Source: Erythrobacter sp. CCH5-A1
Lineage (GTDB): Bacteria; Pseudomonadota; Alphaproteobacteria; Sphingomonadales; Sphingomonadaceae
Reading direction: 5' to 3'
Assembly (NCBI RefSeq): GCF_001557115.1
Contig: NZ_LSKQ01000056.1
Span: forward strand, 5,684 to 69,683
Length of the DNA stretch: 64,000 nucleotides
Shown here: one piece after another, positions 56,244 through 64,000 of the stretch
Layout: each line of letters opens with the position of its first letter
Numbering within the stretch: position 1 is the stretch's first letter
Program-made: the position numbers and the translations under genes
Notes under the pieces: model-generated
What the model saw: the letters and a program-made list of their open reading frames with translations, nothing else
Told to the model about the DNA's origin: nothing
The model's database searches: none

Positions 56244-56657
56244 TTACTGAACGCCCCGCGCCTTGAGCCAGGCTTCCATCTCGGCGATTTCCTGTTTCTG
56301 CGCCGCGATCACGCGCGCCGCGAGATCGCGCGCCTTCTCGTCCTTGGCATATTTGAGCGCCACTTCCGACATCTCGACCGCGCCCTTGTGGTGCGCGAGC
56401 ATGCCCTGCATGAAGGCGACGTCGGCGTCGGCGGGGATGTCGGCCATCCCGGCGTGCATCCGGTCGTTCACCGCCTTGTAGGCCGCCTGTGCCTCGGTGA
56501 GCTGCGCGGGGGTTTCTGCGCCCATGTTGTGGCCGGAATGGTCCATCGCGGAATGATCGACGGCGGCGGCATCCTCGGCCTGTTCGGCTTTGGAGCCGCA
56601 ACCGGCGAGCAGCAGGGTGGCAGCGGCGGCGCCTGCAAGCGGAAGAATGCGGATCAT
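56244..56657 (-). CDS. DUF305 lipoprotein with His/Met-rich segment
   Basis: The 137-residue protein has a lipobox (LLLAGC, Cys20), then DHSAMDHSGHNMGAE, a His/Met-rich stretch likely to bind copper, and a DUF305 helical domain (AFMQGMLAHHKGAVEMSEVA and ARVIAAQKQEIAEMEAWL). DUF305 proteins are ferritin-like and often lie in copper-resistance operons. The start overlaps the upstream membrane gene by 4 bp. Confidence 0.87.
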   Translation of the reverse strand: MIRILPLAGAAAATLLLAGCGSKAEQAEDAAAVDHSAMDHSGHNMGAETPAQLTEAQAAYKAVNDRMHAGMADIPADADVAFMQGMLAHHKGAVEMSEVALKYAKDEKARDLAARVIAAQKQEIAEMEAWLKARGVQ

Positions 56658-57004
56658 GGGCGGATCTCTCTCCAGATGGTGACAAGGGTAAGCGCGTGGC
56701 AGGCGGCGATGGCGAGGTTGCTCAGCACCACCGGATTGGCGAGCGTGCCGACGGTGAAGGGGGTCATCAGCTTGTAGGCGATCTGCACCAGCAGCAGCGC
56801 CGCGACCATTGCCGGGACCGGCTTCCACAGCAGCGCCGCCGACCCGGCGAGAATCGCGAGATAGACCGCCAGCAGAATGCCCCGCGCGGGCGAGGGCGGG
56901 CCGTAGGCCCCCGCCACCCACCCCGCATTCGCCATGATGCTCCCCGTTACCGGCACCAGCACCGCGATGTTGAGCAGCAGCGAGAGGGTGATCATCGTCG
57001 GCAT
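56654..57004 (-). CDS. Four-helix membrane protein, function unknown
   Basis: The 116-residue hydrophobic protein has four predicted helices (about residues 7-27, 43-60, 63-80 and 91-108) and no known domain. It overlaps the DUF305 lipoprotein gene (ATGA), forming a three-gene unit with the TauE gene. It lies 10 bp after the thrS stop on the same strand, so it may also be read from thrS. Confidence 0.7.
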   Translation of the reverse strand: MPTMITLSLLLNIAVLVPVTGSIMANAGWVAGAYGPPSPARGILLAVYLAILAGSAALLWKPVPAMVAALLLVQIAYKLMTPFTVGTLANPVVLSNLAIAACHALTLVTIWREIRP

Positions 57005-57014
57005 GGCGTCGGCG

Positions 57015-59009
57015 TCAGGCGAGGTCCGGCGGCGTGCCCTCGGCCTTCAGCATTGCGATAGCGTCTGCCAGCGGCATCACCTTCTGGTGCTCGGCGCCCA
57101 GGGTGCGGACCGCGACGGTGCCTTCCTCGGCCTCGCGCTTGCCGACGACCAGCAGGTGCGGGACTTTCGCGAGGCTGTGTTCACGCACCTTGTAGTTGAT
57201 CTTCTCGTTGCGGGTGTCGGTCTCCACGCGGATGCCGGCCGCGCGCAGCTGGGCGGCAACGTCATCGGCATAGGGGTCCGCGTCCGACACGATGGTCGCC
57301 ACCACCGCCTGCACCGGGGCGAGCCACGCAGGGAGCTTGCCCGCGAAGTGCTCGATGAGGATGCCGATGAAGCGCTCGTAGGAGCCGAAGATCGCGCGGT
57401 GGAGCATCACCGGACGGTGCTTCTCGCCATCCTCGCCGATATAATGCGCGTCGAGCCGCTCGGGCAGCACGCGGTCGGATTGGATCGTGCCGACCTGCCA
57501 GGTGCGCCCGATCGCGTCGGTGAGGTGCCATTCGAGCTTGGGGGCGTAGAATGCGCCCTCGCCGGGGAGTTCCTCCCATGCAAGGCCGTTGGCGGTCAGC
57601 GCATCGCGCAGTTCCTGCTCGGCCTTGTCCCAATCCGCCTCGCTGCCGAAGCGCTTTTCGGGGCGCAAGGCGAGCTTGATGTCATAGGTGAAGCCGAAGT
57701 CGCGATACACGCTGTCAGCCAGCGCGATGAAGGCCTGCACTTCGCTAACCACCTGCGATTCCATGCAGAAGATATGCGCATCGTCCTGCGTGAACTGGCG
57801 CACGCGCATCAGGCCGTGGAGCGCGCCGTGGGGCTCGTTGCGGTGGCAGCAGCCCATTTCGCCGAGGCGGATGGGGAGGTCGCGGTAGGAGGTGATGCCC
57901 TGCTTGAAGACCATCACGTGCGCCGGGCAGTTCATCGGCTTGATCGCCATCCACGCGGCATCGTCCGCCACCTTGGGGGATGCGACGCCGCTTTCCTCGT
58001 CCACGTCAGGCACGATATCGGGGACGGCGAACATGTTCTGCGCGTATTTCCCCCAGTGGCCCGACTGGGTCCACTGGCGCACGTCCATGAGCTGCGGGGT
58101 CTTGATCTCGCGATAGCCCGCGCCGTCCATCTTGCGGCGCATATAGGATTCCAGCTCGCGCCAGATGCGGTAGCCCTTGGGGTGCCAGAAGACCGAGCCG
58201 TGGGCTTCTTCCTGCAAGTGGAACAGATCCATCTCGCGACCCAGCTTGCGGTGATCGCGCTTGGCGGCCTCTTCCAGCCGGGTGAGGTGGGCCTGCAACT
58301 GCTTCTTGTTGAGCCAGCCGGTGCCATAAATGCGGGTCAATTGCGCATTGTTCTGGTCGCCGCGCCAGTATGCGCCCGCGACGCGCATGAGCTTGAAGGC
58401 GTCGGGATCGAGCTTGCCGGTGGAGGGCAGGTGCGGCCCGCGGCACATGTCGAGCCAGTCCTTGCCGCTCCAATAGACGGTGAGTTCCTCGCCCTCGGGC
58501 AGTTCCTTGGCCCATTCCGCCTTGAAGGTCTCGCCCTCGGACGACCACTTGGCGATGAGCTGCTCGCGGCTCCACACCTCGCGGCGCAGCGGCTTGTCGG
58601 CGCGGATGATCCGGCGCATTTCCTCCTCGATCGCCGGGAGGTCGTCCATGCCGAAGGGCTCGCGGCTGTCGGGGGCCTTGACGTCGTAATAGAAGCCGTC
58701 GTCGGTCGCCGGGCCGAAGGTGATCTGCGTGCCGGGGAAGAGCGACTGCACCGCCTCGGCGAGGACGTGGGCGTAATCGTGGCGCGCGAGTTCGAGCGCA
58801 TCGGCCTCGTCGCGCGCGGTGACGAGCGCGAGGTTCGCATCGCCATCGAAGGGCCGGGTCAGATCGCGCAACTCGCCGTCGACACGCGCGGCGATCGCCG
58901 CCTTGGCGAGGCCCGGGCCGATCGCCGCGGCAATGTCCGCCGGGGTCGAGCCCGCGGGCACTTCGCGCACCGAGCCATCGGGCAGGCTGATCTTGAGCAG
59001 TTCGGTCAT
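57015..59009 (-). CDS. thrS: Threonyl-tRNA synthetase
   Basis: The 664-residue class II synthetase has a TGS domain ([19 protein letters not shown]), a SAD editing domain ([18 protein letters not shown]), and a catalytic core with [32 protein letters not shown] and the C-terminal anticodon-binding domain ([22 protein letters not shown] region). It couples Thr to tRNA-Thr and edits Ser. The start ATG at 59009 is standard. Upstream lies a Thr-codon leader ORF and competing hairpins that suggest attenuation control. Confidence 0.96.
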   Translation of the reverse strand: MTELLKISLPDGSVREVPAGSTPADIAAAIGPGLAKAAIAARVDGELRDLTRPFDGDANLALVTARDEADALELARHDYAHVLAEAVQSLFPGTQITFGPATDDGFYYDVKAPDSREPFGMDDLPAIEEEMRRIIRADKPLRREVWSREQLIAKWSSEGETFKAEWAKELPEGEELTVYWSGKDWLDMCRGPHLPSTGKLDPDAFKLMRVAGAYWRGDQNNAQLTRIYGTGWLNKKQLQAHLTRLEEAAKRDHRKLGREMDLFHLQEEAHGSVFWHPKGYRIWRELESYMRRKMDGAGYREIKTPQLMDVRQWTQSGHWGKYAQNMFAVPDIVPDVDEESGVASPKVADDAAWMAIKPMNCPAHVMVFKQGITSYRDLPIRLGEMGCCHRNEPHGALHGLMRVRQFTQDDAHIFCMESQVVSEVQAFIALADSVYRDFGFTYDIKLALRPEKRFGSEADWDKAEQELRDALTANGLAWEELPGEGAFYAPKLEWHLTDAIGRTWQVGTIQSDRVLPERLDAHYIGEDGEKHRPVMLHRAIFGSYERFIGILIEHFAGKLPAWLAPVQAVVATIVSDADPYADDVAAQLRAAGIRVETDTRNEKINYKVREHSLAKVPHLLVVGKREAEEGTVAVRTLGAEHQKVMPLADAIAMLKAEGTPPDLA

Positions 59010-59067
59010 CGTCGCACATCCGTCTCGTTTGGGCGCGCCTTAGGGCAAAGGCGGGCGCGCCGGAAGA

Positions 59068-59128
59068 GCGGTGTTGAGCGTGTAACCGGATCGGGGAGAA
59101 CACCGCGCCGCCCCGAACCGGGCGGCGG
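59068..59128 (-). promoter_or_regulatory. Competing hairpins of the thrS leader (attenuator-like)
   Basis: On the minus strand, segment A (59159-59151, inside leader codons 19-22) pairs over 9 bp with segment B (59128-59120), while B can instead pair over 8 bp with segment C (59113-59106). C's end can pair with segment D (59106-59099 with 59075-59068, 8 bp). A-B and B-C are mutually exclusive, the layout of an amino-acid attenuator. No U run follows, so control could be Rho-dependent or translational. The gap to thrS otherwise holds no gene. Confidence 0.6.
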
Positions 59129-59138
59129 GCTGCCGGGC

Positions 59139-59213
59139 CTAACCCGCGCGCCGCCGCCCCCGGATGGTAGTCCGGGTGGTGGTGGTCACGGTGGTGGCGA
59201 GCAGCTTGGCCAT
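59139..59213 (-). CDS. Threonine-rich leader peptide upstream of thrS
   Basis: A 24-codon ORF (MAKLLATTVTTTTRTTIRG, then RRRAG and stop) has Thr at positions 7, 8, 10-13, 15 and 16: eight Thr in ten codons, seven ACC and one ACT. This resembles the E. coli thrL leader. It ends 129 bp before thrS and overlaps the competing hairpins. A -10-like TATATG predicts a transcript starting almost at its ATG, so the ORF may be leaderless, as known for some alphaproteobacterial leader peptides. Coding of this ORF is inferred, not proven. Confidence 0.72.
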   Translation of the reverse strand: MAKLLATTVTTTTRTTIRGRRRAG

Positions 59214-59220
59214 GCTGGGG

Positions 59221-59249
59221 CATATAGGCGGTCAGGGGTTAAAAGTCAC
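59221..59249 (-). promoter_or_regulatory. Candidate promoter of the thrS leader
   Basis: Minus-strand -35 GTGACT (59249-59244) and -10 TATATG (59226-59221) are separated by 17 bp, predicting a start within a few bases of the leader ATG (59213). Confidence 0.5.
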
Positions 59250-59273
59250 CTGTCGGGGCAATGGAAAGTCTCC

Positions 59274-59302
59274 TTGACACGGAGCCTGACCCAAATGTAA
59301 AG
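59274..59302 (+). promoter_or_regulatory. Candidate promoter of the membrane protein/XRE/hydrolase operon
   Basis: A perfect -35 TTGACA (59274-59279) is followed after 17 bp by GTAAAG (59297-59302; TAAAGC at 18 bp is an alternative), 32 bp before the first start codon. It is divergent from the thrS leader promoter. Confidence 0.5.
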
Positions 59303-59333
59303 CGACCTTGCCATTGTGCAAAAGGAGCTTTCC

Positions 59334-59498
59334 ATGACGCGCATCCAGGAGGCGCTCTGCCTCGCCGCAGCACTCATTGCCCTCGCCGTGCTCGCGGTGT
59401 TCGATATCATCCCCGCGCAGATCGCCCAGTTCGCGCCGCTGGCGATGGTGCCGTGGATCATCCGCCGCGACCGCACCTGCGTCGCCCGCAAGGCCTGA
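59334..59498 (+). CDS. Small membrane protein, 54 residues
   Basis: The 54-residue protein MTRIQEALCLAAALIALAVL has one or two hydrophobic helices (about residues 6-24 and 27-45) and a basic Cys-containing tail. A strong AAAGGAG lies 8 nt before the ATG at 59334. It is first in a four-gene operon with tight spacing (3 bp to the next gene). Confidence 0.7.
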   Translation: MTRIQEALCLAAALIALAVLAVFDIIPAQIAQFAPLAMVPWIIRRDRTCVARKA

Positions 59499-59501
59499 GC
59501 C

Positions 59502-59951
59502 ATGGCCAAGCGGATATCCCCCGCGATGCGGCGCTACATCAAGCGCCTTTCGCTTTGCATGGCGATCTACGTGGTGCTGATCTTCACTGTGGGCTGGGTG
59601 TTCCGCCACGCCCCGCCTTCGGGTGCGCTCGCCGTCGCAGTCGCGGTGCTGCCCGCGCTGCCGATCCTCGCCACCTTCTGGACGATCTTCCGCCTGCTGG
59701 AAGAGGAGACCGACGAATACATCCGCTACATGCTGGTGCGCCAGTCGCTGTTCGCCACCGCCTTCTGCCTCAGCGTCATGACCGTGTGGGAGTTCCTCCA
59801 GAATTATGACGTGGTGCCCCCCGGCAATGGCGGGTTCGGGGCGGCGTTCTTCTGGTTCGTCGGCCTCGGCATCGGCGGGCTCGCCAATGCCTGGACCGCC
59901 CGCAAGGACTGCGCCGGCGACGTAGACGATCTCGAGGAGGCGGCGGAATGA
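59502..59951 (+). CDS. Four-helix membrane protein, function unknown
   Basis: The 149-residue protein has a basic N-terminus and four predicted helices (about residues 16-34, 41-62, 80-97 and 108-128). The C-terminus is acidic. No domain recognised. Its stop overlaps the XRE regulator start by 4 bp. Membrane proteins of this kind are frequently encoded next to small XRE regulators. Confidence 0.75.
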   Translation: MAKRISPAMRRYIKRLSLCMAIYVVLIFTVGWVFRHAPPSGALAVAVAVLPALPILATFWTIFRLLEEETDEYIRYMLVRQSLFATAFCLSVMTVWEFLQNYDVVPPGNGGFGAAFFWFVGLGIGGLANAWTARKDCAGDVDDLEEAAE

Positions 59952-60151
59952 ACAACCGCCTGCGGGTGCTGCGCGCCGAGCACGGCTGGAGCCAGCAGGA
60001 CCTCGCCGACCGCCTCGGCGTCTCGCGCCAGAGCGTCAACGCCATCGAGAAGGGCCGCTACGACCCCTCGCTCCCGCTCGCCTTCAGCATTGCCGACGTG
60101 TTCGGCCTGCCGATCGAAGCCATTTTCCTGAGAGAAGGAACCCCTGAATGA
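59948..60151 (+). CDS. Small XRE-family HTH regulator
   Basis: The 67-residue protein is a single HTH: NNRLRVLRAEHGWSQQDLAD, RLGVSRQSVNAIEKGRYDPS, then LAFSIADVFGLPIEAIFL. This YozG-type regulator overlaps both neighbours by 4 bp, implying stoichiometric coupling. It probably regulates its own operon. Confidence 0.9.
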   Translation: MNNRLRVLRAEHGWSQQDLADRLGVSRQSVNAIEKGRYDPSLPLAFSIADVFGLPIEAIFLREGTPE

Positions 60152-61035
60152 AACGCCCCCTGCTCGCCGCGCTTGCCGCCCTGCTGCTGCCCGCTGCCGT
60201 CCATGCCGAAGACGCGCCTTGCCCGCCCTTCGAGGTCGTCGGCACCGGCCCCGATCTGGTGCTGGTCCCGGGCCTCGGCTCCTCGCCGGAGACGTGGAGT
60301 CTGGTGAAGCAGAGCCTCGCCAGGGACTACCGCCTGCACCTCGTCCATGTCGCCGGGTTCGCCGGACGGCCGGCGCAGGGCGATCCGGCGCGGGTGCTCG
60401 AGAACACCGAGGCCGAGATCATCCGTCACCTCGATTGCCAGAAGGTCGAACGCGCCGCCTATGCCGGCCATTCGCTGGGCGGGTTCCTCGGGCTGATGCT
60501 GGGCGCGGATCACCCCGAGCGGATCAGCCGCGTGGTGGTGGTCGATTCGCTGCCCTTCTTCCCGCTGATCTACAATCCGGGCGCGACCGTCGCGGGAACC
60601 CGCCGGATCGCCGAGGATACCCGCGTCGGCCTCCTCGCGCTGGACCGCGACAGCTTTGCCGAGAGCCAGCGGCGCGGGGTGATGTCGCTGGTGCAGAAGC
60701 CCGCCGACCAGACGAGGGTCGCCGACTGGAGCATCGCCAGCGACCGCGCGAGCTTCGCCAATGCGATCCACGCGCTGATGACCACCGACATGCGCCCGCG
60801 CCTCGGCGGGGTGAAGGTGCCGGTGCGGGTGATCGCCGCAGCCAACCCCTATGCGCCGCGCACGCGGGTCGAGCCGCTGTTCGCCGCCGCCTATGCCGGG
60901 ACGCCCGATTTCCAGCTGACCATCGTCGAGGACAGCTTCCATTTCATCATGTTCGACCAGCCCGAGGCGTTCGATCAGGCGCTGCGGGCGGGGCTGACGG
61001 CAGACGCCGCTCCCCCGGCCGCCCAACAGCCCTAG
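60148..61035 (+). CDS. Secreted alpha/beta hydrolase
   Basis: The 295-residue protein has a signal peptide (MKRPLLAALAALLLPAAVHA) and an alpha/beta hydrolase fold with the nucleophile Ser in YAGHSLGGFLGL, oxyanion segment LVPGLGSSPETW, and a His in EDSFHFIMFDQP. The substrate is unknown. It is last in the operon and ends 4 bp into the convergent gene. Confidence 0.88.
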   Translation: MKRPLLAALAALLLPAAVHAEDAPCPPFEVVGTGPDLVLVPGLGSSPETWSLVKQSLARDYRLHLVHVAGFAGRPAQGDPARVLENTEAEIIRHLDCQKVERAAYAGHSLGGFLGLMLGADHPERISRVVVVDSLPFFPLIYNPGATVAGTRRIAEDTRVGLLALDRDSFAESQRRGVMSLVQKPADQTRVADWSIASDRASFANAIHALMTTDMRPRLGGVKVPVRVIAAANPYAPRTRVEPLFAAAYAGTPDFQLTIVEDSFHFIMFDQPEAFDQALRAGLTADAAPPAAQQP

Positions 61036-61709
61036 TTCTTGCCCCAGCCGCCGTCGGCGTGGGTGTCTTCGAAGTCGGTCGGGCGCTGGGGCTTGGCCGA
61101 CATCGTGGGTCGGGCAGTCGAGGTCGGCTTTCCGTAGGAGCCGGGCGAGTCGAAATCGCGCGAATCGTAGCCACGCTCGAACTCGTCCATTTCCTTGCTG
61201 ATATTGCCGTGCAGCGACTTCTGCATATTGGCGACCGCGCCGGGATTGGCGGCGATCATCGCCGCCATCTTGGCCTGCATCCGCCGCTTGTCGAAGGCGC
61301 GGCCTTCGAGGGTGGAATCGACCTTCTCCTCCATCGCGATGCGGGCGATGTCATTGACCAGCGGGTCTTCCTCGAGGCCCAGCATCTCGTCGCCCTCGGC
61401 GAACTTGAAGGTCACGTTGACCCGCGTGCCCGCGCTTTCGGGGGCAAGGTTGGCGCGCACTTCGCCGGTGCGCTCGCCATCGACCATCAGGTCCCAGCGC
61501 AAGAGGCTCGGCCCGCGGCTGCGCAGCGCGAGGCGGATCGAGGTGTCCCCGTTCTCCCCGCCGAGCTCCGAGCCGAAATTCATCCCAGCGAGCCGCGATT
61601 CGACGTCGACGGGGGCGATATTGTAATATTCGCCCCTGTCGAACGCGCCGCCCACATAGGCGCCGGTGCCCAGCACCCCTGCACCCGCCACCATCGCCAG
61701 AAACCGCAT
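61032..61709 (-). CDS. Hypothetical periplasmic protein
   Basis: The 225-residue product has an N-terminal hydrophobic segment (MRFLAMVAGAGVLGTGAYVG) and a beta-rich domain (SIRLALRSRGPSLLRWDLMV and GTRVNVTFKFAEGDEML), then a charged helical segment and a disordered Ser/Pro tail. No family recognised. ATG 61709 is used rather than a TTG four codons upstream. Confidence 0.65.
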   Translation of the reverse strand: MRFLAMVAGAGVLGTGAYVGGAFDRGEYYNIAPVDVESRLAGMNFGSELGGENGDTSIRLALRSRGPSLLRWDLMVDGERTGEVRANLAPESAGTRVNVTFKFAEGDEMLGLEEDPLVNDIARIAMEEKVDSTLEGRAFDKRRMQAKMAAMIAANPGAVANMQKSLHGNISKEMDEFERGYDSRDFDSPGSYGKPTSTARPTMSAKPQRPTDFEDTHADGGWGKN

Positions 61710-61796
61710 GCGAACCCCCAAAAATGATTGGACGGTCCCGGCAAATAGCGGAAACAGCTTAACAATCCGTCAGCGGCACCGCGGGCCGGGGCATGA

Positions 61797-63455
61797 TTAC
61801 ACGGCGAGCTTGGCCGAACCCTTGTCGGTGGTGATCCGCTTGGTCCCGGCAAGCTGCGTCGAGCGCTGCTTGATCCCGGCCACGAAGCGATATTCGGTGG
61901 TGGCGCGCGCCGGGGTCAGCTCGACCATCATGTAGCCGCGCTGCGCGGTATCGGCCCACTTGAGCTGCTCGTTCTCGGCGACCAGCGCCGCGGCGAGCGT
62001 ATCGGGCTTGACGAAGGTCAGGTAGCTTTCGAACCCGGGCGAGCTCACCGAATTGCCGCCGAATTCGACGCCCACGGGGGTGCCCTCATGCGCCAGATCG
62101 AAGGCCCAGGCATTGTGGGTGTCGCCCGCCAGCACGACGAGGTTGGCGTTCGCCTCGAGCGCGGCCTTGAACACGCGGGCGCGGGCGGCGGGATAGCCGT
62201 CCCACGCGTCCATGTTCGAGGGCAGCCCAGCCTGGCTCGCCGCTGCCGCCGCGGCGAGGCGCTGCTTGACGAAATCGGGGAGGCCGGCGCCGATCCCTTC
62301 GGCAAAGTCCTTTGGCGTGCGCAGGTTGCCCATCAGCACCTGCTGGAGCAGCACCTGCCACTGGGTGCCATCCTTGACCGACGCGGCGAGCGCCTTGCCC
62401 AGCCATGCCTCCTGCGCCTCGCCCAGCAGCTGGCGGTCGGCGGCGGCCCATTCGCCGTCCTTGAACTTGGTCAGCGCCGCCATCAGCGCCTGCGGGTCCT
62501 TGGCCCCGGCCATGATCTTTTCCAGATCGAGCTGCTCGTCGCGCCCCTCGAGGCGGGTGTCGATCCGGAACAGGGTGGCAAGCTGACCCACCTGATAGGT
62601 CGAATAGGCGGTGTCGGCCACCGGGAGCCATTCGCGATAGGCCTGCTTGGCCGCCGCCTTGCGCGCCGCCCAGGTGCCTTCGGTTTCGGGCTGGTGGTTC
62701 TCGGCGCCATCCTTCCACGAATCGTTCGCGCTCTCGTGGTCGTCCCACACCGCGATCATCGGCAGCACCTGGTGGAGGCGCTGGAGATCGGGGTCGGCGC
62801 GGTAAGTGGCGTAGCGCAGGCGGTAATCGGTCAGCGCGACGATCTCGGTCGCGGGCGCGAGGACCCGCTCGGGGACGCCCTTGCCCGCATCGGGATATTT
62901 GCCGCGCTCGTATTCGTAGATGTAGTCGCCGAGGTGGACCGCGAGGTCGACATCGTTCGCCTCGACCGCGTGGCCATAGGCGTTGAACCAGCCGAACCCG
63001 AAGTTCGAGCAGGAGAACACCGCCATCCGGAACTTGGCCGAGGGCCCCTCGGGAAGCGTGCGGGTGCGGCCCACGGGCGAGGCGGTGCCGTCGGGCGCGA
63101 GGAAGCGGTAGAAATACCAGCGGTCGGGCGAAAGGCCGGTGGCGACGCCCTTGGCGCACCAGTCGCGTGCCGGAGAGGCGGTGACATTGCCCTCGGCGAC
63201 GGGCCTGGCGAAATTCTCGGTCTCGCTCACCTGCCACGTGAGCTTGGTTTCGGCATCCGCGACATAGCGGGTCCACAGCAGGACCGAGGTCGCCGCCGGC
63301 TCGCCGCTCGCGACGCAATGGGTGAAGCCGGTGCCGAAGCCGCTCGCGGCAGCCGGCGCGGCGGCCAGCGCGGCGCCCGCGCCTGCGAGGGTGAACAGCG
63401 AGCGCCGGGTGAGCGCGGTGGCAGCGGGTTGGGCCGCGGGTTCGGTCTTGATCAT
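61797..63455 (-). CDS. phoD: Alkaline phosphatase D (PhoD-like)
   Basis: The 552-residue protein has a twin-arginine signal (TALTRRSLFTLAGAGAALAA), a PhoD N-terminal domain (about residues 40-130: GFTHCVASGEPAATSVLLW) and a metallophosphatase domain with FSCSNFGFGWFNAYGH, VHLGDYIYEYERG, AVWDDHESANDSWKDG and VVLAGDTHNAWAFDL. PhoD is a Ca/Fe-dependent phosphodiesterase/monoesterase exported by Tat. The start MIKTEPAAQ at 63455 places the RR motif correctly. Confidence 0.93.
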   Translation of the reverse strand: MIKTEPAAQPAATALTRRSLFTLAGAGAALAAAPAAASGFGTGFTHCVASGEPAATSVLLWTRYVADAETKLTWQVSETENFARPVAEGNVTASPARDWCAKGVATGLSPDRWYFYRFLAPDGTASPVGRTRTLPEGPSAKFRMAVFSCSNFGFGWFNAYGHAVEANDVDLAVHLGDYIYEYERGKYPDAGKGVPERVLAPATEIVALTDYRLRYATYRADPDLQRLHQVLPMIAVWDDHESANDSWKDGAENHQPETEGTWAARKAAAKQAYREWLPVADTAYSTYQVGQLATLFRIDTRLEGRDEQLDLEKIMAGAKDPQALMAALTKFKDGEWAAADRQLLGEAQEAWLGKALAASVKDGTQWQVLLQQVLMGNLRTPKDFAEGIGAGLPDFVKQRLAAAAAASQAGLPSNMDAWDGYPAARARVFKAALEANANLVVLAGDTHNAWAFDLAHEGTPVGVEFGGNSVSSPGFESYLTFVKPDTLAAALVAENEQLKWADTAQRGYMMVELTPARATTEYRFVAGIKQRSTQLAGTKRITTDKGSAKLAV

Positions 63456-63525
63456 GGGCGGCTCGCTATCCCTCTCCGGTTGCGCTTGCGTGACAATCGC
63501 GCCCGCGCGGGGCATGGAGCGGCGC

Positions 63526-64000
63526 ATGACTGCGCTTCTTCACCACACCCTCTATGACGGGCGCCGCGTCGCCTTCCGCTATACGCACGGGCAAGGCCCC
63601 TGTCTCGTCTTCCTGCCCGGCTACATGAGCGACATGAGCGGCAGCAAGGCGAGTGCGCTGTTCGCCGAAGCGCAGGAAAAGGGCCGCGCCTGCCTGCTGC
63701 TCGACTATTCGGGCTGCGGCGCGAGCGACGGGGACTTCGCGCAAGGCATGCTCTCGGCCTGGCGCGACGAGGTGCTGGCGCTGGTCGCGTCTTATGTGAC
63801 CGGCCCGGTGCTGCTGGTCGGCTCGTCGATGGGCGGGTGGCTGATGCTGCTCGTCGCCGAGCACCTGAAGCACCGCCTCGCCGGGATGATCGGGATCGCG
63901 CCCGCCCCCGATTTCACCCGCTGGGGCTACACGGCGGAGCAACGCGCGGCGCTCGCGGCGGGCGAGACGATCTACGAGCCCAACCCCTACGGCCCCGAAC
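63526..64000 (+). CDS. Alpha/beta hydrolase (partial, runs off the window)
   Basis: The 158-codon fragment begins MTALLHHTLYDGRRVAFRYT (ATG 63526; 63514 is an alternative) and continues to the window edge without a stop. It has a GQGPCLVFLPGYMSDMSGSK segment, LLDYSGCGASDGDF and the nucleophile elbow VGSSMGGWLMLL, like ABHD10/tropinesterase-type hydrolases. It is divergent from phoD across 70 bp. Catalytic Asp and His would lie beyond the window. Confidence 0.85.
   Translation, partial: MTALLHHTLYDGRRVAFRYTHGQGPCLVFLPGYMSDMSGSKASALFAEAQEKGRACLLLDYSGCGASDGDFAQGMLSAWRDEVLALVASYVTGPVLLVGSSMGGWLMLLVAEHLKHRLAGMIGIAPAPDFTRWGYTAEQRAALAAGETIYEPNPYGPE

Noticed and set aside
59148..59223. A His-rich reading frame overlapping the thrS leader (MPQHGQAARHHRDHHHPDYH)
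   Set aside because: The same ACC repeats give His in the +1 frame, but its ATG overlaps the -10 and no his gene follows; the Thr frame fits thrS.

Overview
The window looks like the replication-origin region of a sphingomonad alphaproteobacterium, most likely Erythrobacteraceae. The DNA is GC-rich with very short intergenic gaps and many 4-bp ATGA or GTGA gene overlaps. The gene order parB-parA-rsmG-mnmG-mnmE, rho-hemJ-hemE, origin, ppsR-maf-aroE-coaE-dnaQ is the classic alphaproteobacterial one. The family assignment is inference; the class-level assignment is firm.

Left arm (1-12.7 kb). Nearly all core genes read leftward: chromosome partition (parAB), rRNA/tRNA modification (rsmG, mnmG, mnmE), rho, and heme synthesis (hemJ, hemE). 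Five perfect and one nearly perfect parS palindromes sit inside the reading frames of rsmG, mnmG, mnmE and a dienelactone hydrolase. Two BLUF blue-light sensor proteins follow rho. The 314-bp gap between hemE and the ppsR-like gene is the expected origin position and holds an AT-rich stretch plus DnaA-box-like sequences.

Right of the origin (13-24 kb). Genes read rightward: ppsR-maf-aroE-coaE-dnaQ, hpf, ptsN, then a thioesterase, DUF1491 and a SleB cell-wall hydrolase. Next come xth, an A-type Fe-S protein and a CBS protein. A leftward unit pcm-tolC-popZ-S9 peptidase-ferredoxin (21.9-27.1 kb) starts from a promoter with a palindromic operator between its -35 and -10. PopZ is the polar anchor for ParB in this class, so ori, parABS and popZ lie within about 25 kb.

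27-41.5 kb: fumC, a LytS/LytTR two-component pair, UrcA, a lipid kinase, a phosphoesterase, rplM-rpsI, heme A synthase with cutA, a MerC-like protein, a ThiS-ThiG fusion, murA and galU.

41.5-57 kb: an accessory-looking block (AraC, HD protein, HxlR, cytochrome P450, acyl-CoA ligase), then an M23 peptidase, glnE-bcp-DUF455, an M28 lipoprotein peptidase, agmatine deiminase, a DUF1223 protein, a TauE-like exporter and a DUF305 lipoprotein.

57-64 kb: thrS is preceded by an unannotated 24-codon ORF with eight Thr codons in ten positions and mutually exclusive hairpins, which looks like a threonine attenuator. A divergent membrane protein/XRE/hydrolase operon, PhoD and a truncated hydrolase close the window. 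No rRNA, tRNA, CRISPR array, insertion sequence or prophage was seen.
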